Of a stretch of DNA of 39,561 nt, positions 26,646-34,240 are shown piece after piece. The translations under genes were made by a program, and so were the position numbers. Each line of letters starts with the position of its first letter. Within the stretch, counting starts at the first letter, position 1. The stretch is from Gemmataceae bacterium (lineage in GTDB: Bacteria > Planctomycetota > Planctomycetia > Gemmatales > Gemmataceae), in contig JAKEET010000009.1 in assembly GCA_022616435.1 (NCBI GenBank), forward strand, positions 1-39,561, in the 5' to 3' direction. The notes beneath the pieces are model-generated. The model was not told the DNA's origin. It saw only the letters and a program-made list of their open reading frames with translations, and did no database searches.

Positions 26646-27554
26646 TTAGCCCTCCAGGCAAATCGCGATCTGCGCCGCCAGCCGCGCGTTGGCCACCACC
26701 AGGGCATGATTCGCCTTCAGCGTCTGCCCTTCGGTGATCTCGGCGATGCGCCCCAGCAGGAACGGCGTCAGCTCCTTGCCGCGGACGCCGACTCCCATGG
26801 CTTGCTGCTCGGCCGCGGACAGGGCGTTCATGAACGAGCCGGGATCGAGGGCGACGTGCTTTTCCACGGGCTGGGCGATGACGACGCCGGCGCCGTCGAG
26901 CGCCCAGTGAGCGCGGATCAGATCGGCCGCCTGGCGCGGCGTATCGACGCGCGCCGTGATGCGTTCGCCGCTGGAAGGGACGAAAAAGGCGGGAAACTCC
27001 TCGGTGCCGAAGCCGACGACCGGGACGCCGTGGGTTTCCAGGATTTCCAGCGTGCGCGGGATGTCGAGCACGCTCTTGGCGCCCGCGCAGACGACGGCGA
27101 CCGGCGTCTTGGCGAGTTCGGTGACGTCGGCGGAGATGTCCCAGGGATTGTTGTCGCGGTGGGCGCCGCCGATGCCGCCGGTGGCGAACAGGCGGATGCC
27201 GGCGCGATGAGCCAGGAGCATGGTGGCGGCGACGGTGGTGGCGGCGTTGAGCTTGCGGGAGATGGCGTAGGCCAGATCGCGGCGGCTCGCCTTGAGGATC
27301 GCGCGATTGTGAGCGACGCGCTCCAGTTGCCCGTCGTCCAGCCCGATGGTCGGCGTCCCTTCCAGGACCGCGATGGTTGCCGGCACCGCGCCGGTGTGGC
27401 GTACGGCCGCTTCGGCCGCGCGGGCCGTTTCCAGATTCAGAGGCCACGGCAGGCCGTGGGCCACCAGGGTCGATTCAAGAGCGACCACGGGCCGATGCTG
27501 CTGGATCGCCTCGGCGACTTCGGGACGGATGCGCAGGGAAAGCGTCGTGTCCAT
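26646..27554 (-). CDS. psuG: Pseudouridine-5'-phosphate glycosidase
   Basis: A 302-residue enzyme that splits pseudouridine 5'-phosphate reversibly into uracil and ribose 5-phosphate. The family signature is plain: VVALESTLVAHGLPWPLNLE near the N-terminus, ATIAVLEGTPTIGLDDGQLE, the catalytic region SRRDLAYAISRK and AATTVAATMLLAHRAGI, GIGGAHRD, and GFGTEEFPAFFVPSSG. The active-site Lys and Asp positions within these motifs are intact. The kinase psuK is not beside it. The ATG at 27554 is preceded by GGGG; a TTG at 27566 is an alternative. It is divergent from the E2 gene across a 216-bp region. Confidence 0.95.
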   Translation of the reverse strand: MDTTLSLRIRPEVAEAIQQHRPVVALESTLVAHGLPWPLNLETARAAEAAVRHTGAVPATIAVLEGTPTIGLDDGQLERVAHNRAILKASRRDLAYAISRKLNAATTVAATMLLAHRAGIRLFATGGIGGAHRDNNPWDISADVTELAKTPVAVVCAGAKSVLDIPRTLEILETHGVPVVGFGTEEFPAFFVPSSGERITARVDTPRQAADLIRAHWALDGAGVVIAQPVEKHVALDPGSFMNALSAAEQQAMGVGVRGKELTPFLLGRIAEITEGQTLKANHALVVANARLAAQIAICLEG

Positions 27555-27644
27555 GACAGGCCCCAAGATGGGCGAACGAGCGACGGGATTGTTGTTTCAT
27601 GATGGCGCATCGACGCGTGGAAATCCAGTGGCAAATCGAAAAAG

Positions 27645-27673
27645 TTGCGGCCGGCGCCGGACGAGCGGATAAT
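27645..27673 (+). promoter_or_regulatory. Candidate promoter of the E2 gene
   Basis: -35 TTGCGG (27645-27650), a 17-bp spacer that contains the perfect palindrome CCGGCGCCGG (27651-27660), and -10 GATAAT (27668-27673). A start near 27680 would give an untranslated leader of about 90 bases. The divergent psuG promoter is presumably in the same 216-bp region but was not identified. Confidence 0.5.
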
Positions 27674-27770
27674 ACAATACGGTTCAATCCACGCGCCTCG
27701 TGGCCGGAGCTGACGATACGGAAGCCCCGGCGACCGCATTGCGACAACGATACAACGTTCAGGTTGATCG

Positions 27771-28988
27771 ATGGACTTCCTCCTCCCCGAGCTTGGCGAA
27801 GGCGTCTACGAAGCGGAGATGACGCGCTGGCTGGTGAAGGCCGGCGACCCAGTCAAGCCGGGGCAAGCCCTTCTCGAAGTGCTCACCGACAAGGCGACCA
27901 TGGAAGTGCCCGCGCCGTTTTCCGGCACGATCACCGAACTGCGCGTGCAGCCGGGCGACAAGCTGAACATCGGCCAGCCGATCCTGGCGTACGAAGACAA
28001 GTCCGGGGCGCCGGCGCCGGTCCCGCGCAAGAACAAGGCCGCCGCCAGCAAGACGACGCCAAGCAAGCCGGCGCCGACGCGCAATGGTCCCGCGCTCGCC
28101 GCGGGCATCGCGGCCGCGCCGGCGGTCCGGCAAATGGCGCGTAGACTCGGCGTGGACCTGACGACGGTTCGCGGCTCCGGCCCGCACGGGCGCATCTTGA
28201 TCGACGACCTGGCCAAAGCGGCCGCGACGCAGCTCGCCGCGCCACAACCAGCGAAGCCGCGCGAAACGCTCCCCGAATGGGCCCGCTCCGGCAAGCGCGT
28301 CAAACTGCAGGGGCGGCGCCGCACCATTGCCGAGCGGATGGTCCACGCCAAGCGCGTCATTCCTCATTACAGCTACGTCGATGAATGCGACGTGACCGAG
28401 CTGCTCAAGGCGCGGGAAGAGCATAAGGAGTCGTTCGCGCAGCAAGGCGTCAAGCTCACCTACCTGGCGTTCTTCGTGAAAGCAGTGGCGCTGGCCCTTA
28501 GAGAAGTGCCGATGGTCAATTCGTCGCTCGACGATGCCGCGGAGGAGATCGTCCTGCACGATCAGGTGAACGTTGGCATTGCCGTGGCCACGCCCAACGG
28601 CCTCATCGTCCCCGTGGTGCGCGACGCCGACCGGCGCAGCCTGCTCGAAGTGGCCCGCGACATCGAGCGCCTCGGCGACGACGCCCGCGCCGGCAAATCG
28701 AAGCTGGAAGACTTGCGCGGCGGCACCTTCACCGTCACGTCCATCGGCAGCCTGGGCGGGCTATTCTCCACGCCGGTGATCAATCATCCCGAAGTCGGCA
28801 TCCTCGGCATCGGCAAGATCGTCAAGCGGCCGCTGCTCGACGATCACGGCGACATGCGCGCCGCCGACATGGTGTACCTGTCGTTCGCCGGGGACCATCG
28901 GGTGATTGACGGGGCTGTGGCGGTGGAGTTCGGCAACGCGGTGATGAAGCGGTTGCGGAATCCACGCGCGATGATGGATAATGGGTGA
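27771..28988 (+). CDS. Lipoyl-dependent E2 acyltransferase (2-oxoacid dehydrogenase complex)
   Basis: A 405-residue dihydrolipoamide acyltransferase. The lipoyl domain (1-77) carries the lipoylated Lys41 in LTDKATMEV. An Ala/Pro/Lys-rich hinge follows, then a peripheral subunit-binding domain (about 117-150: VRQMARRLGVDLTTVRGSG). The catalytic domain (about 180-405) ends with the active-site His376 in GDHRVIDGAVAVEF. E2 proteins form the core of pyruvate, 2-oxoglutarate or branched-chain dehydrogenase complexes. The sequence does not settle which one, and no E1 or E3 gene is beside it. The ATG at 27771 starts the lipoyl domain directly. A DUF4058 gene begins 29 bp downstream on the same strand and may be co-transcribed. 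Confidence 0.92.
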   Translation: MDFLLPELGEGVYEAEMTRWLVKAGDPVKPGQALLEVLTDKATMEVPAPFSGTITELRVQPGDKLNIGQPILAYEDKSGAPAPVPRKNKAAASKTTPSKPAPTRNGPALAAGIAAAPAVRQMARRLGVDLTTVRGSGPHGRILIDDLAKAAATQLAAPQPAKPRETLPEWARSGKRVKLQGRRRTIAERMVHAKRVIPHYSYVDECDVTELLKAREEHKESFAQQGVKLTYLAFFVKAVALALREVPMVNSSLDDAAEEIVLHDQVNVGIAVATPNGLIVPVVRDADRRSLLEVARDIERLGDDARAGKSKLEDLRGGTFTVTSIGSLGGLFSTPVINHPEVGILGIGKIVKRPLLDDHGDMRAADMVYLSFAGDHRVIDGAVAVEFGNAVMKRLRNPRAMMDNG

Positions 28989-29017
28989 GGCGATTCGCGG
29001 CGGCGAGGAATCCGGCG

Positions 29018-29815
29018 ATGGCTTCTCCGTTTCCCGGCATGGATCCGTTTCTCGAGCATCCGGAGATATTTCCGGATTTGCACGATCGGCTTGTCACCAA
29101 GCTGAGTGATGCCTTGCAGGAAAAGCTGCCCCCGCCGTACTACAGCGTCATCGGCTCACGCATCTGGGTAGAACCGGCTCAACGCCGCATCGGACCGGAC
29201 GTGCGTGTGCAACGCGGCAACGGCAATGGCTCATCGGCGGCGACGGCCGTCGCGCCGGCAACTCGTTCGCAGCCCCGGATCGTATCGATCTATCCGGAAG
29301 AGCAAAAGCAAACCCGCGTCGAAATCTACGCAAACGCCGACAACCGCGAACGGCTGGTGACGGTGATCGAGCTGCTCAGTCCCTCCAACAAGACAGTCGG
29401 CGCGCCGGGTCGTGAATCGTACGTCCGCAAGCAACAAGAAATCCTCAACAGCAGCCAGGTGCACCTCGTGGAAATCGACCTGCTGCGCGGGGGAGAACAC
29501 ACGACAGCGGTCGATTTCGAGACAGCCTGGAAGATCATTGGGCCTTACGAATACCATGTCTGCGTGCATTGCTTCGACAAACCGTACGACTACTGCCTCT
29601 ATCCCGTGCGCTTGCCGGAGAAACTGCCGGAAATCGAAGTGCCGCTGTTGCCGGGCGACGGCGCGGTCGCTCTCGACATCCAGGCGGTGTGTGAGCGCTG
29701 TTACGATGCCGGCCCGTATCGGCGCTGGGTGCGCTACGACGGCGCGGTCCCGGAGCCGGCGTTGTCCCCGGAGCTGGCGGAGTGGGTGCGGCAGATGCTG
29801 CAAGAGAAGAAATAG
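29018..29815 (+). CDS. DUF4058 family protein, full-length type
   Basis: A 265-residue protein of the DUF4058 family, widespread in cyanobacteria and planctomycetes and without an assigned function. The hallmark N-terminus PFPGMDPFLEHPEIF is followed by DLHDRLVTKLSDALQEKLPP and WVEPAQRRIGPDVRV. A low-complexity loop rich in Gly, Asn, Ala and Thr comes next, then VEIYANADNRERLVTVIELL and SPSNK, and the C-terminal half with VHLVEIDLLRGGE. The domain layout, a restriction-endonuclease-like succession of Asp, Glu and Lys strands, is suggestive but unproven. The ATG at 29018 starts the family motif; it is close behind the E2 gene. A second, shorter family member is at 30586. Confidence 0.85.
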   Translation: MASPFPGMDPFLEHPEIFPDLHDRLVTKLSDALQEKLPPPYYSVIGSRIWVEPAQRRIGPDVRVQRGNGNGSSAATAVAPATRSQPRIVSIYPEEQKQTRVEIYANADNRERLVTVIELLSPSNKTVGAPGRESYVRKQQEILNSSQVHLVEIDLLRGGEHTTAVDFETAWKIIGPYEYHVCVHCFDKPYDYCLYPVRLPEKLPEIEVPLLPGDGAVALDIQAVCERCYDAGPYRRWVRYDGAVPEPALSPELAEWVRQMLQEKK

Positions 29816-29826
29816 TCGAGGCGTGC

Positions 29827-30363
29827 CTACTGCTGCACGCGGCAGGCCTTCAGCACGAACAGCGTCTTCAGCCGTGGTTCCGGACAGCGGCGGACGTGCA
29901 TGAAGCCGACGTAGAGACCCGGCGCCACTTCACGCATCTCATCGCGGGCGTCGCGCCAGATCAGTGATGAGTCCGCGTAATCCAGGATCAGCGATGGCTG
30001 ACCGTCGAGCCAGCTCACGCCGGGGTAGATGTTGGCCCGAATCGCGCGGACGCCGAGCCATTGATTGACGAGCGTGCCCTCTTCCGCACAGAAGTGCTTG
30101 CCCTTCCACAGACAGTTGGCGATCTTGGTGCGCGGCCCCGGCAAGAACTCGCACGGGTTGAACATGGTTCGGCCGCGGACGAAGCCGGAGGGCACGTTGC
30201 CTGGCTTGGCGTCGCGGTAAAGGCCCTGGAGTTCGTCCCAACTCATGCAGGTGAGGCGTTCGAAGGCGAGCGGCGCGGCGGCAACTTGCGATAATGCGGC
30301 GGTGTTCATGAGAGTCGTCGAAAAGATCGCCAACGTCCAAATTCTGCGGCGCAAACCAACCAT
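29827..30363 (-). CDS. Secreted protein of unknown function
   Basis: A 178-residue protein with a likely signal peptide (about 1-30, ending SQVAAA). The mature part contains LTCMSWDELQGLYRDAKPG, NCLWKGKHFCAEEGTLVNQW, SWLDGQPSLILDYADSS, RDEMREVAPGLYVGFMHV and RRCPEPRLKTLFVLKA. The motifs WKGKxF, LDGxPxxxxDY and EVxPGLYxG recur in small hypothetical proteins that I recall but cannot name, perhaps of a lipocalin-like barrel. The ATG at 30363 has GGAG eight bases upstream, so it is preferred over an ATG at 30393. It converges with the first DUF4058 gene (12 bp between stops). Confidence 0.7.
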   Translation of the reverse strand: MVGLRRRIWTLAIFSTTLMNTAALSQVAAAPLAFERLTCMSWDELQGLYRDAKPGNVPSGFVRGRTMFNPCEFLPGPRTKIANCLWKGKHFCAEEGTLVNQWLGVRAIRANIYPGVSWLDGQPSLILDYADSSLIWRDARDEMREVAPGLYVGFMHVRRCPEPRLKTLFVLKACRVQQ

Positions 30364-30585
30364 GGTGCGGACTCCAGTGACAAGGTTCCCCATGGAGCAT
30401 TGCCGGCGACAGCGTCGAAATCCAGTGGTATCTCTGACGTGGTCTCGGATTCAACACATGCCTTCCAAGAGAAACGGCATTCCTGGCACAGTTTGACGGC
30501 AATTGTTGATCGGAAGGCGAATTTTCTTCGATGCGCCGGATTGGATACAATGGATCGGTACGATCTTCATCCACAGGTCGGAATC

Positions 30586-31227
30586 ATGAATTCCCCGTTC
30601 CCAGGTATGGACCCTTTCTTGGAAGAGCCGGCGTATTGGGCAGACTTCCATTCACGCTTCATGAACGCATGGTGCGAAGCCATCGACGCGGCATTGCCGG
30701 AGCACTACGAAGCGAGCCTTGGCGAACACGTCTATTTGGATGGACCCAAAGAAGCGTACATCGAGATCTTGCATCGGCCTGATCGGTCGCTCGTCGCCGT
30801 GCTGGAATTGCTGTCGCCGGCCAACAAGGAGCAACCCGGCCGAACCGAGGATCTCGCCAAACGGCGCGCGATTCTAGTACAGCAAGTGCATTTGGTTGAA
30901 CTTGATCTCTTGCTCGGCGGCCGCCGTCTGCCAATGCAACAGCCGTTGCCGGATGGGGACTATTATTATCTTCTTTCGCGCGCTGAGAAGCGTCTGGACT
31001 GCGACGTGTTCGCGTGGAGTCTTCGTCAGGCTTTGCCCAAATTGCCGGCGCCGTTGCGCGCCCCTGATCGCGACATCATCATCGACTTGGCCGCGGTGTT
31101 TGCCACGGCGTACGAGCGTGGCCGGTATGGCCGCAAGATTTCGTATCACGATCACGTGCCCCGATTTCTGAGCGACGAAGACCGTGTTTGGACTCGCCAC
31201 ATTATCAATTCCGTTCAGGGTCGCTAA
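30586..31227 (+). CDS. DUF4058 family protein, shortened type
   Basis: A 213-residue paralogue of the protein at 29018. It has the same start (MNSPFPGMDPFLEEPAYWAD) and the same centre (LVAVLELLSPANK, then VHLVELDLLLGGRRLPM). The stretch between the first strand pair (SLGEHVYLDGPKE) and the centre lacks about 40 residues that in the longer protein hold GPDVRV and the low-complexity loop. The join is smooth and in frame. The ATG at 30586 starts the family motif; a -10-like TACAAT lies at 30546-30551 but its -35 is weak. Function unknown; the missing part may alter any nuclease-like site. Confidence 0.85.
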   Translation: MNSPFPGMDPFLEEPAYWADFHSRFMNAWCEAIDAALPEHYEASLGEHVYLDGPKEAYIEILHRPDRSLVAVLELLSPANKEQPGRTEDLAKRRAILVQQVHLVELDLLLGGRRLPMQQPLPDGDYYYLLSRAEKRLDCDVFAWSLRQALPKLPAPLRAPDRDIIIDLAAVFATAYERGRYGRKISYHDHVPRFLSDEDRVWTRHIINSVQGR

Positions 31228-31421
31228 GCACCGGCCGCGGGACGTCACCCTCGACCGGGATGTCCGACGGGTGGTTTCCGCGGTTTCTGAAAGCGTACTT
31301 CGAGTCTCGTACCCCGGCCGACTTGGCCATCTGGCGCGTCTGGGATTGGCCGCGGGGCCGTGACGGCGCCCGGGTGTCCGGTGAACTGCCGTGGGGCGAG
31401 GCGTGGGACCGGGTTTCACGC
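31228..31421. other. Intergenic sequence upstream of the frameshifted propeller gene
   Basis: About 200 bp without a convincing gene. One forward frame reads WFPRFLKAYFESRTPADLAI and WRVWDWPRGRDGARVSGELP, which looks protein-like but lacks a start and matches no family I know; it may be a gene remnant. Confidence 0.35.
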
Positions 31422-31450
31422 TTGCTCAACCCTTCTAGCTTGAAGATAAT
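31422..31450 (+). promoter_or_regulatory. Candidate promoter of the propeller-like gene
   Basis: -35 TTGCTC (31422-31427), a 17-bp spacer and -10 GATAAT (31445-31450), the same -10 and spacing as the E2 promoter candidate. It is 23 bp before the ATG at 31474, which also has the ribosome site GGAGG. Confidence 0.45.
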
Positions 31451-31473
31451 GCACAGCCTCTGGAGGGCATCTC

Positions 31474-31888
31474 ATGCGCATCTTCCACTCAATCGCTTTG
31501 GCGAGCATCCTCGGTGCAACAGACGTGGCGTCGGCGCTCGCGCAGCAGGGGCATGACGAGGCCAAGAAATCCGAGGCCAAGGATCCCACTCTCATCAGAA
31601 GGATCGCCGTTGGGGATGGCGCCTATGCGGCGTATTGGAGCGGCGACGGCAGGATCATGGTGACGGGAAGCGCGCATGTTCGGAGCGGCATTCAGCCGAG
31701 ACGGCAAGTTCGCCGCAATCAGCGGTCGGAAGGACAACTGCAAGGAATACGGATTGCTGGTTTGGGACCTGGAAAAGCACGAGCTTGTCCGGGAATGGGA
31801 CCCGGGGCCGCGATACTTTGGCTTCGTGGGTGATGATTTGGCAGTGCTGAAAAACGGCGAAGTCGAAATTCACCGCTTCATGCGCTAG
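31474..31888 (+). pseudogene. Secreted beta-propeller-like protein, frameshifted
   Basis: The first frame (from 31474) has a signal peptide, MRIFHSIALASILGATDVAS, and then a blade-like segment RRIAVGDGAYAAYWSGDGRI followed by MVTGS. The match then jumps by one base to the next frame, which continues FGAAFSRDGKFAAISGRKDN, YGLLVWDLEKHELVREWD and ends EVEIHRFMR at 31888. Together they read as two or three WD40-type blades of a short exported protein. The break is near 31675. A ribosome site (GGAGG) and promoter candidate are intact, so the damage may be recent or an error in the sequence. Two or three blades are too few for a closed propeller, so the gene may also be a fragment. Confidence 0.55.
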
Positions 31889-31912
31889 AGGCATCGCGTG
31901 GCGGCGCGGACA

Positions 31913-33115
31913 TCAATTCAACATCGGTAATCTGATCCGGCCCGCGTCGTCCTGCTCGGCGCTGTTGCCGTGAGGTTCATCTTCGCGGGCAGCCGCTTGA
32001 ATCGACGGAGCGCCGTGCTTCAGCGTCCCCTTCTCCGCCTCTTCCCTTTCCCACTTCGCGATCTCTTCCATCAACGCCTCGACCATGTCCTTCTCCAGCA
32101 CATTTCGGACAATCTCGCCGCGCTTGAAGATCACGCCCTTGCCCTTGCCGGCGGCGATGCCCAGGTCCGCTTCTCGCGCCTCGCCCGGGCCGTTGACGAC
32201 GCAGCCGAGCACGCTGATCTTGATGGCGGTCGTCTTGCCGGCCAGGCGGTGCTCGAGCTTGGCGATGATGTCTTCCAGGTCGATCTCCAGCCGGCCGCAC
32301 GTGGGGCAGGCGATCAGCTCCGGCTTGCGGACACGGCGCTGCGTCGCTTGCAGGATGTCGAATGCCGCCGCGATCTCGGGCACCGGGTCGCCGAGCAGGC
32401 TGATGCGGATGGTGTCGCCGATGCCGTCGAGCAGGATCGGGGCCAGGCCGCAGGCCGATTTCGTCACGGCATAGGGCGCCTTGCCGGCCTCGGTGACGCC
32501 GATGTGCGTGGGATAGTCGGCCTGTTTCGCGTACAGCCGATAGGCTTCGACGACCGTCAGCACGTCGCTGGACTTCAGCGACACGATCATGTCGTGATAG
32601 CCTTCCGATTCGGCGATCTCGATGTAGCGGAGCGCGCTATCGACCATGGCGGGGGGGCAGGGGAAGCCGTACTTCATGGCGAATTCGCGTTCCAGGCTGC
32701 CGGCGTTGACGCCGATCCGCATCGGGATGCCCTTGTCCTTGGCCTTCTTCAGCACCTGGCGAAAGCGATCCATGCCGCCGATGTTGCCGGGGTTGATGCG
32801 AATCTTGTCCACGGGATGGTCGAGCGCCGCCAGGGCCATCTTGTAATCGAAGTGGATATCGCAGATCAGCGGCAGCTTGATGCGCCGCTTGATCTCGCCG
32901 AGGACCGCCGCGTCCTGCGGCTTCGGCACCGTGACGCGCACCAGCTCGCAGCCGGCTTCTTCGAGCCGATGAATCTCGGCGACTGTGGCCTCAAGATTGT
33001 GCGTGTCGGGCGTGGTCATCGATTGGACGATGATCGGGTTGTCGCCGCCGATCACGAGATTGCCGACCTGGACTTCGCGGGTCTTGTGGCGGTGAAAGGT
33101 GTGCTTGTAGGTCAT
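31913..33115 (-). CDS. ispG: 4-hydroxy-3-methylbut-2-en-1-yl diphosphate synthase (flavodoxin)
   Basis: A 400-residue [4Fe-4S] enzyme of the MEP pathway that converts MEcPP to HMBPP for isoprenoid synthesis. The TIM-barrel half includes NPIIVQSMTTPDTHN, CELVRVTVPK, KIRINPGNIGG and GVNAGSLE. The cluster ligands Cys270 and Cys273 (IACPTCGR) and Cys305 (GCVVNGPGEA) fall on the same numbers as in E. coli IspG. The C-terminus has an added tail of about 30 polar residues after the family end. GCGAGGAT precedes the ATG at 33115. It lies 12 bp downstream of the Phd/YoeB module on the same strand. It provides precursors for the squalene pathway to which hpnE belongs. Confidence 0.97.
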   Translation of the reverse strand: MTYKHTFHRHKTREVQVGNLVIGGDNPIIVQSMTTPDTHNLEATVAEIHRLEEAGCELVRVTVPKPQDAAVLGEIKRRIKLPLICDIHFDYKMALAALDHPVDKIRINPGNIGGMDRFRQVLKKAKDKGIPMRIGVNAGSLEREFAMKYGFPCPPAMVDSALRYIEIAESEGYHDMIVSLKSSDVLTVVEAYRLYAKQADYPTHIGVTEAGKAPYAVTKSACGLAPILLDGIGDTIRISLLGDPVPEIAAAFDILQATQRRVRKPELIACPTCGRLEIDLEDIIAKLEHRLAGKTTAIKISVLGCVVNGPGEAREADLGIAAGKGKGVIFKRGEIVRNVLEKDMVEALMEEIAKWEREEAEKGTLKHGAPSIQAAAREDEPHGNSAEQDDAGRIRLPMLN

Positions 33116-33127
33116 GCGATCCTCGCA

Positions 33128-33399
33128 TCAATCGTAGTGGTAACGACAGGCTAGAATTCGAATCCGTTTCTCTTGCACCTGGTAGACAAGGCGATGCTCG
33201 TCGTCGATGCGTCGAGACCAACAGCCTGCCAATTCGTGTTTGAGCGGTTCCGGCTTGCCGATGCCGACCAAGGGCTCCCGATGGATTTCCAGAACGATGC
33301 GCAAATGCGCAGAGCTTTCTTCTTCTCCTTGGCGATCCACCAGGCCAGGTCTTCGATGGCCGCAACATCAAACTCCAAGTTGCGTTCGAACGGCTTCAA
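33128..33399 (-). pseudogene. yoeB: YoeB-family toxin, frameshifted by 8-bp tandem duplication
   Basis: YoeB toxins are ribosome-dependent mRNA interferases. The first frame gives the N-terminus [20 protein letters not shown] followed by KALRI. The second frame gives [20 protein letters not shown], then [13 protein letters not shown] and the end ACRYHYD, with the family's catalytic Glu, Arg and His positions intact. The frames are split by a 7-bp word TGCGCAT repeated with an 8-bp period (33297-33311). Removal of one 8-bp unit restores a single frame reading [14 protein letters not shown] and a protein of 80-87 residues, normal for YoeB. The start may be TTG at 33378, inside the end of the antitoxin gene, or ATG at 33399. 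As it stands the toxin is interrupted. Confidence 0.88.
33297..33311. repeat. 8-bp-period tandem duplication in yoeB
   Basis: On the plus strand ATGCGCA at 33297-33303 is followed after one A by ATGCGCA at 33305-33311. The duplicated unit accounts exactly for the frame change in the toxin gene. Confidence 0.85.
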
Positions 33400-33586
33400 G
33401 CGACATGCCTTTCTTGCGAGCTTTGGCGTCCAGCAGCCGTTTGCGCATTACCTTGCTTTTCAGCAGGTATGCGGTTTCACGTTCCGATTCAATCGCACGC
33501 CACAAGTCGATCGGGACGACGGCCGCCACCGGCGTGCCGTCGGCTTCCGCAATGTACTGTACGTCTCGTATTGTAGTCGTCGCCAT
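33368..33586 (-). CDS. Phd/YefM-type antitoxin
   Basis: A 72-residue antitoxin that should bind the YoeB-like toxin and repress their shared promoter. The N-terminus MATTTIRDVQYIAEADGTPV and AAVVPIDLWRAIESERET fit the YefM/Phd dimerisation fold. The C-terminal part (SLEAVRTQLGV) is the toxin-contacting tail. The ATG at 33586 has GGAG nine bases upstream. The gene end overlaps the toxin start by about 11 bp. A promoter candidate is at 33634-33663. The last 39 bp are duplicated at 34891-34929. Confidence 0.82.
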   Translation of the reverse strand: MATTTIRDVQYIAEADGTPVAAVVPIDLWRAIESERETAYLLKSKVMRKRLLDAKARKKGMSLEAVRTQLGV

Positions 33587-33633
33587 CGATCTCTCCGGTC
33601 CAGCGGCTGCTTGGTCGTCCCGGGAACACGTTT

Positions 33634-33663
33634 ATCCTAGTTTTTTTGCAGGCGCGGCGTCAA
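33634..33663 (-). promoter_or_regulatory. Candidate promoter of the Phd/YoeB module
   Basis: Minus strand: -35 TTGACG (33663-33658, 5/6 to consensus), an 18-bp spacer with seven consecutive A bases, and -10 TAGGAT (33639-33634). About 48 bp before the antitoxin start. The same form recurs before both Uma2 genes. Confidence 0.6.
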
Positions 33664-33723
33664 GGCGGACGTTGCGGTGCGAGGTGATAACCGCAGCAAC
33701 ACAACTGAATTCACTTGCATGGA

Positions 33724-34224
33724 CTAGATGCGGAGCCAGCCGCGAATCCTTTGCCAGAAACCGTCGTAGGAGCGTCGAACACTCAGAAAGTTTTTGCGGC
33801 CAACATTGAAATCCCGGGCCGACGGGTCCCATTCAATGATGATTGCGGCGGAATCGCAGATCCAATAGGGTGCCAAGGCCGTGGACTGATCCCCGAACAA
33901 CTTCCAGCCGGTTTGAGAAGACAGAATCAAACCGTCAGTCACTTTGCGTGCGACAACTTCATCTGCCTCCTTGCCCATTTCCTTGAGAACTTGCATCGCG
34001 ACCGTACATTCTTTGTATTCTACTGTCACGAGTGATCCTGTCGAATAATCCCCCGGCGGCAACCCGATGATCGCCTCGACCTCGGCCAGAGTCATGCCGA
34101 CTTGGATCTTTTTGAAGTTTACGCGATTGATCGGCGAGGCTGGCCGGGTCATCAATAACACGACGAAGCCGGCCGTGCCGAGGAGGGCGATGACGGACAG
34201 ACGCAGGTACCAGCGCTTTTTCAT
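33724..34224 (-). CDS. Membrane-anchored protein of unknown function, BamE/SmpA-like motif
   Basis: A 166-residue protein. An N-terminal helix (about 7-25, LRLSVIALLGTAGFVVLLM) would anchor it in the inner membrane or serve as a signal. The next segment INRVNFKKIQVGMTLAEVEA and IIGLPPGDYST resembles the KIxxGMTxxEVxxxLGxP motif of SmpA/BamE-like folds, which is common in small planctomycete proteins. The remainder (for example GWKLFGDQSTALAPYWICDS) is unrecognised. It begins 16 bp after the Uma2 gene stop at 34241, on the same strand, and is probably expressed with it. A BamE role is not claimed; only the local motif is alike. Confidence 0.7.
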   Translation of the reverse strand: MKKRWYLRLSVIALLGTAGFVVLLMTRPASPINRVNFKKIQVGMTLAEVEAIIGLPPGDYSTGSLVTVEYKECTVAMQVLKEMGKEADEVVARKVTDGLILSSQTGWKLFGDQSTALAPYWICDSAAIIIEWDPSARDFNVGRKNFLSVRRSYDGFWQRIRGWLRI

Positions 34225-34240
34225 TGGCCGCTTCGGGATG

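Noticed and set aside
26646..28988. A functional link between psuG and the E2 gene
   Set aside because: They are divergent and belong to unrelated pathways; a shared intergenic region alone is not evidence.
31188..31556. Forward frame across the gap before the propeller-like gene
   Set aside because: It overlaps the end of DUF4058 and the start of the next gene in another frame and has no ribosome site; kept only as a possible remnant in the intergenic note.
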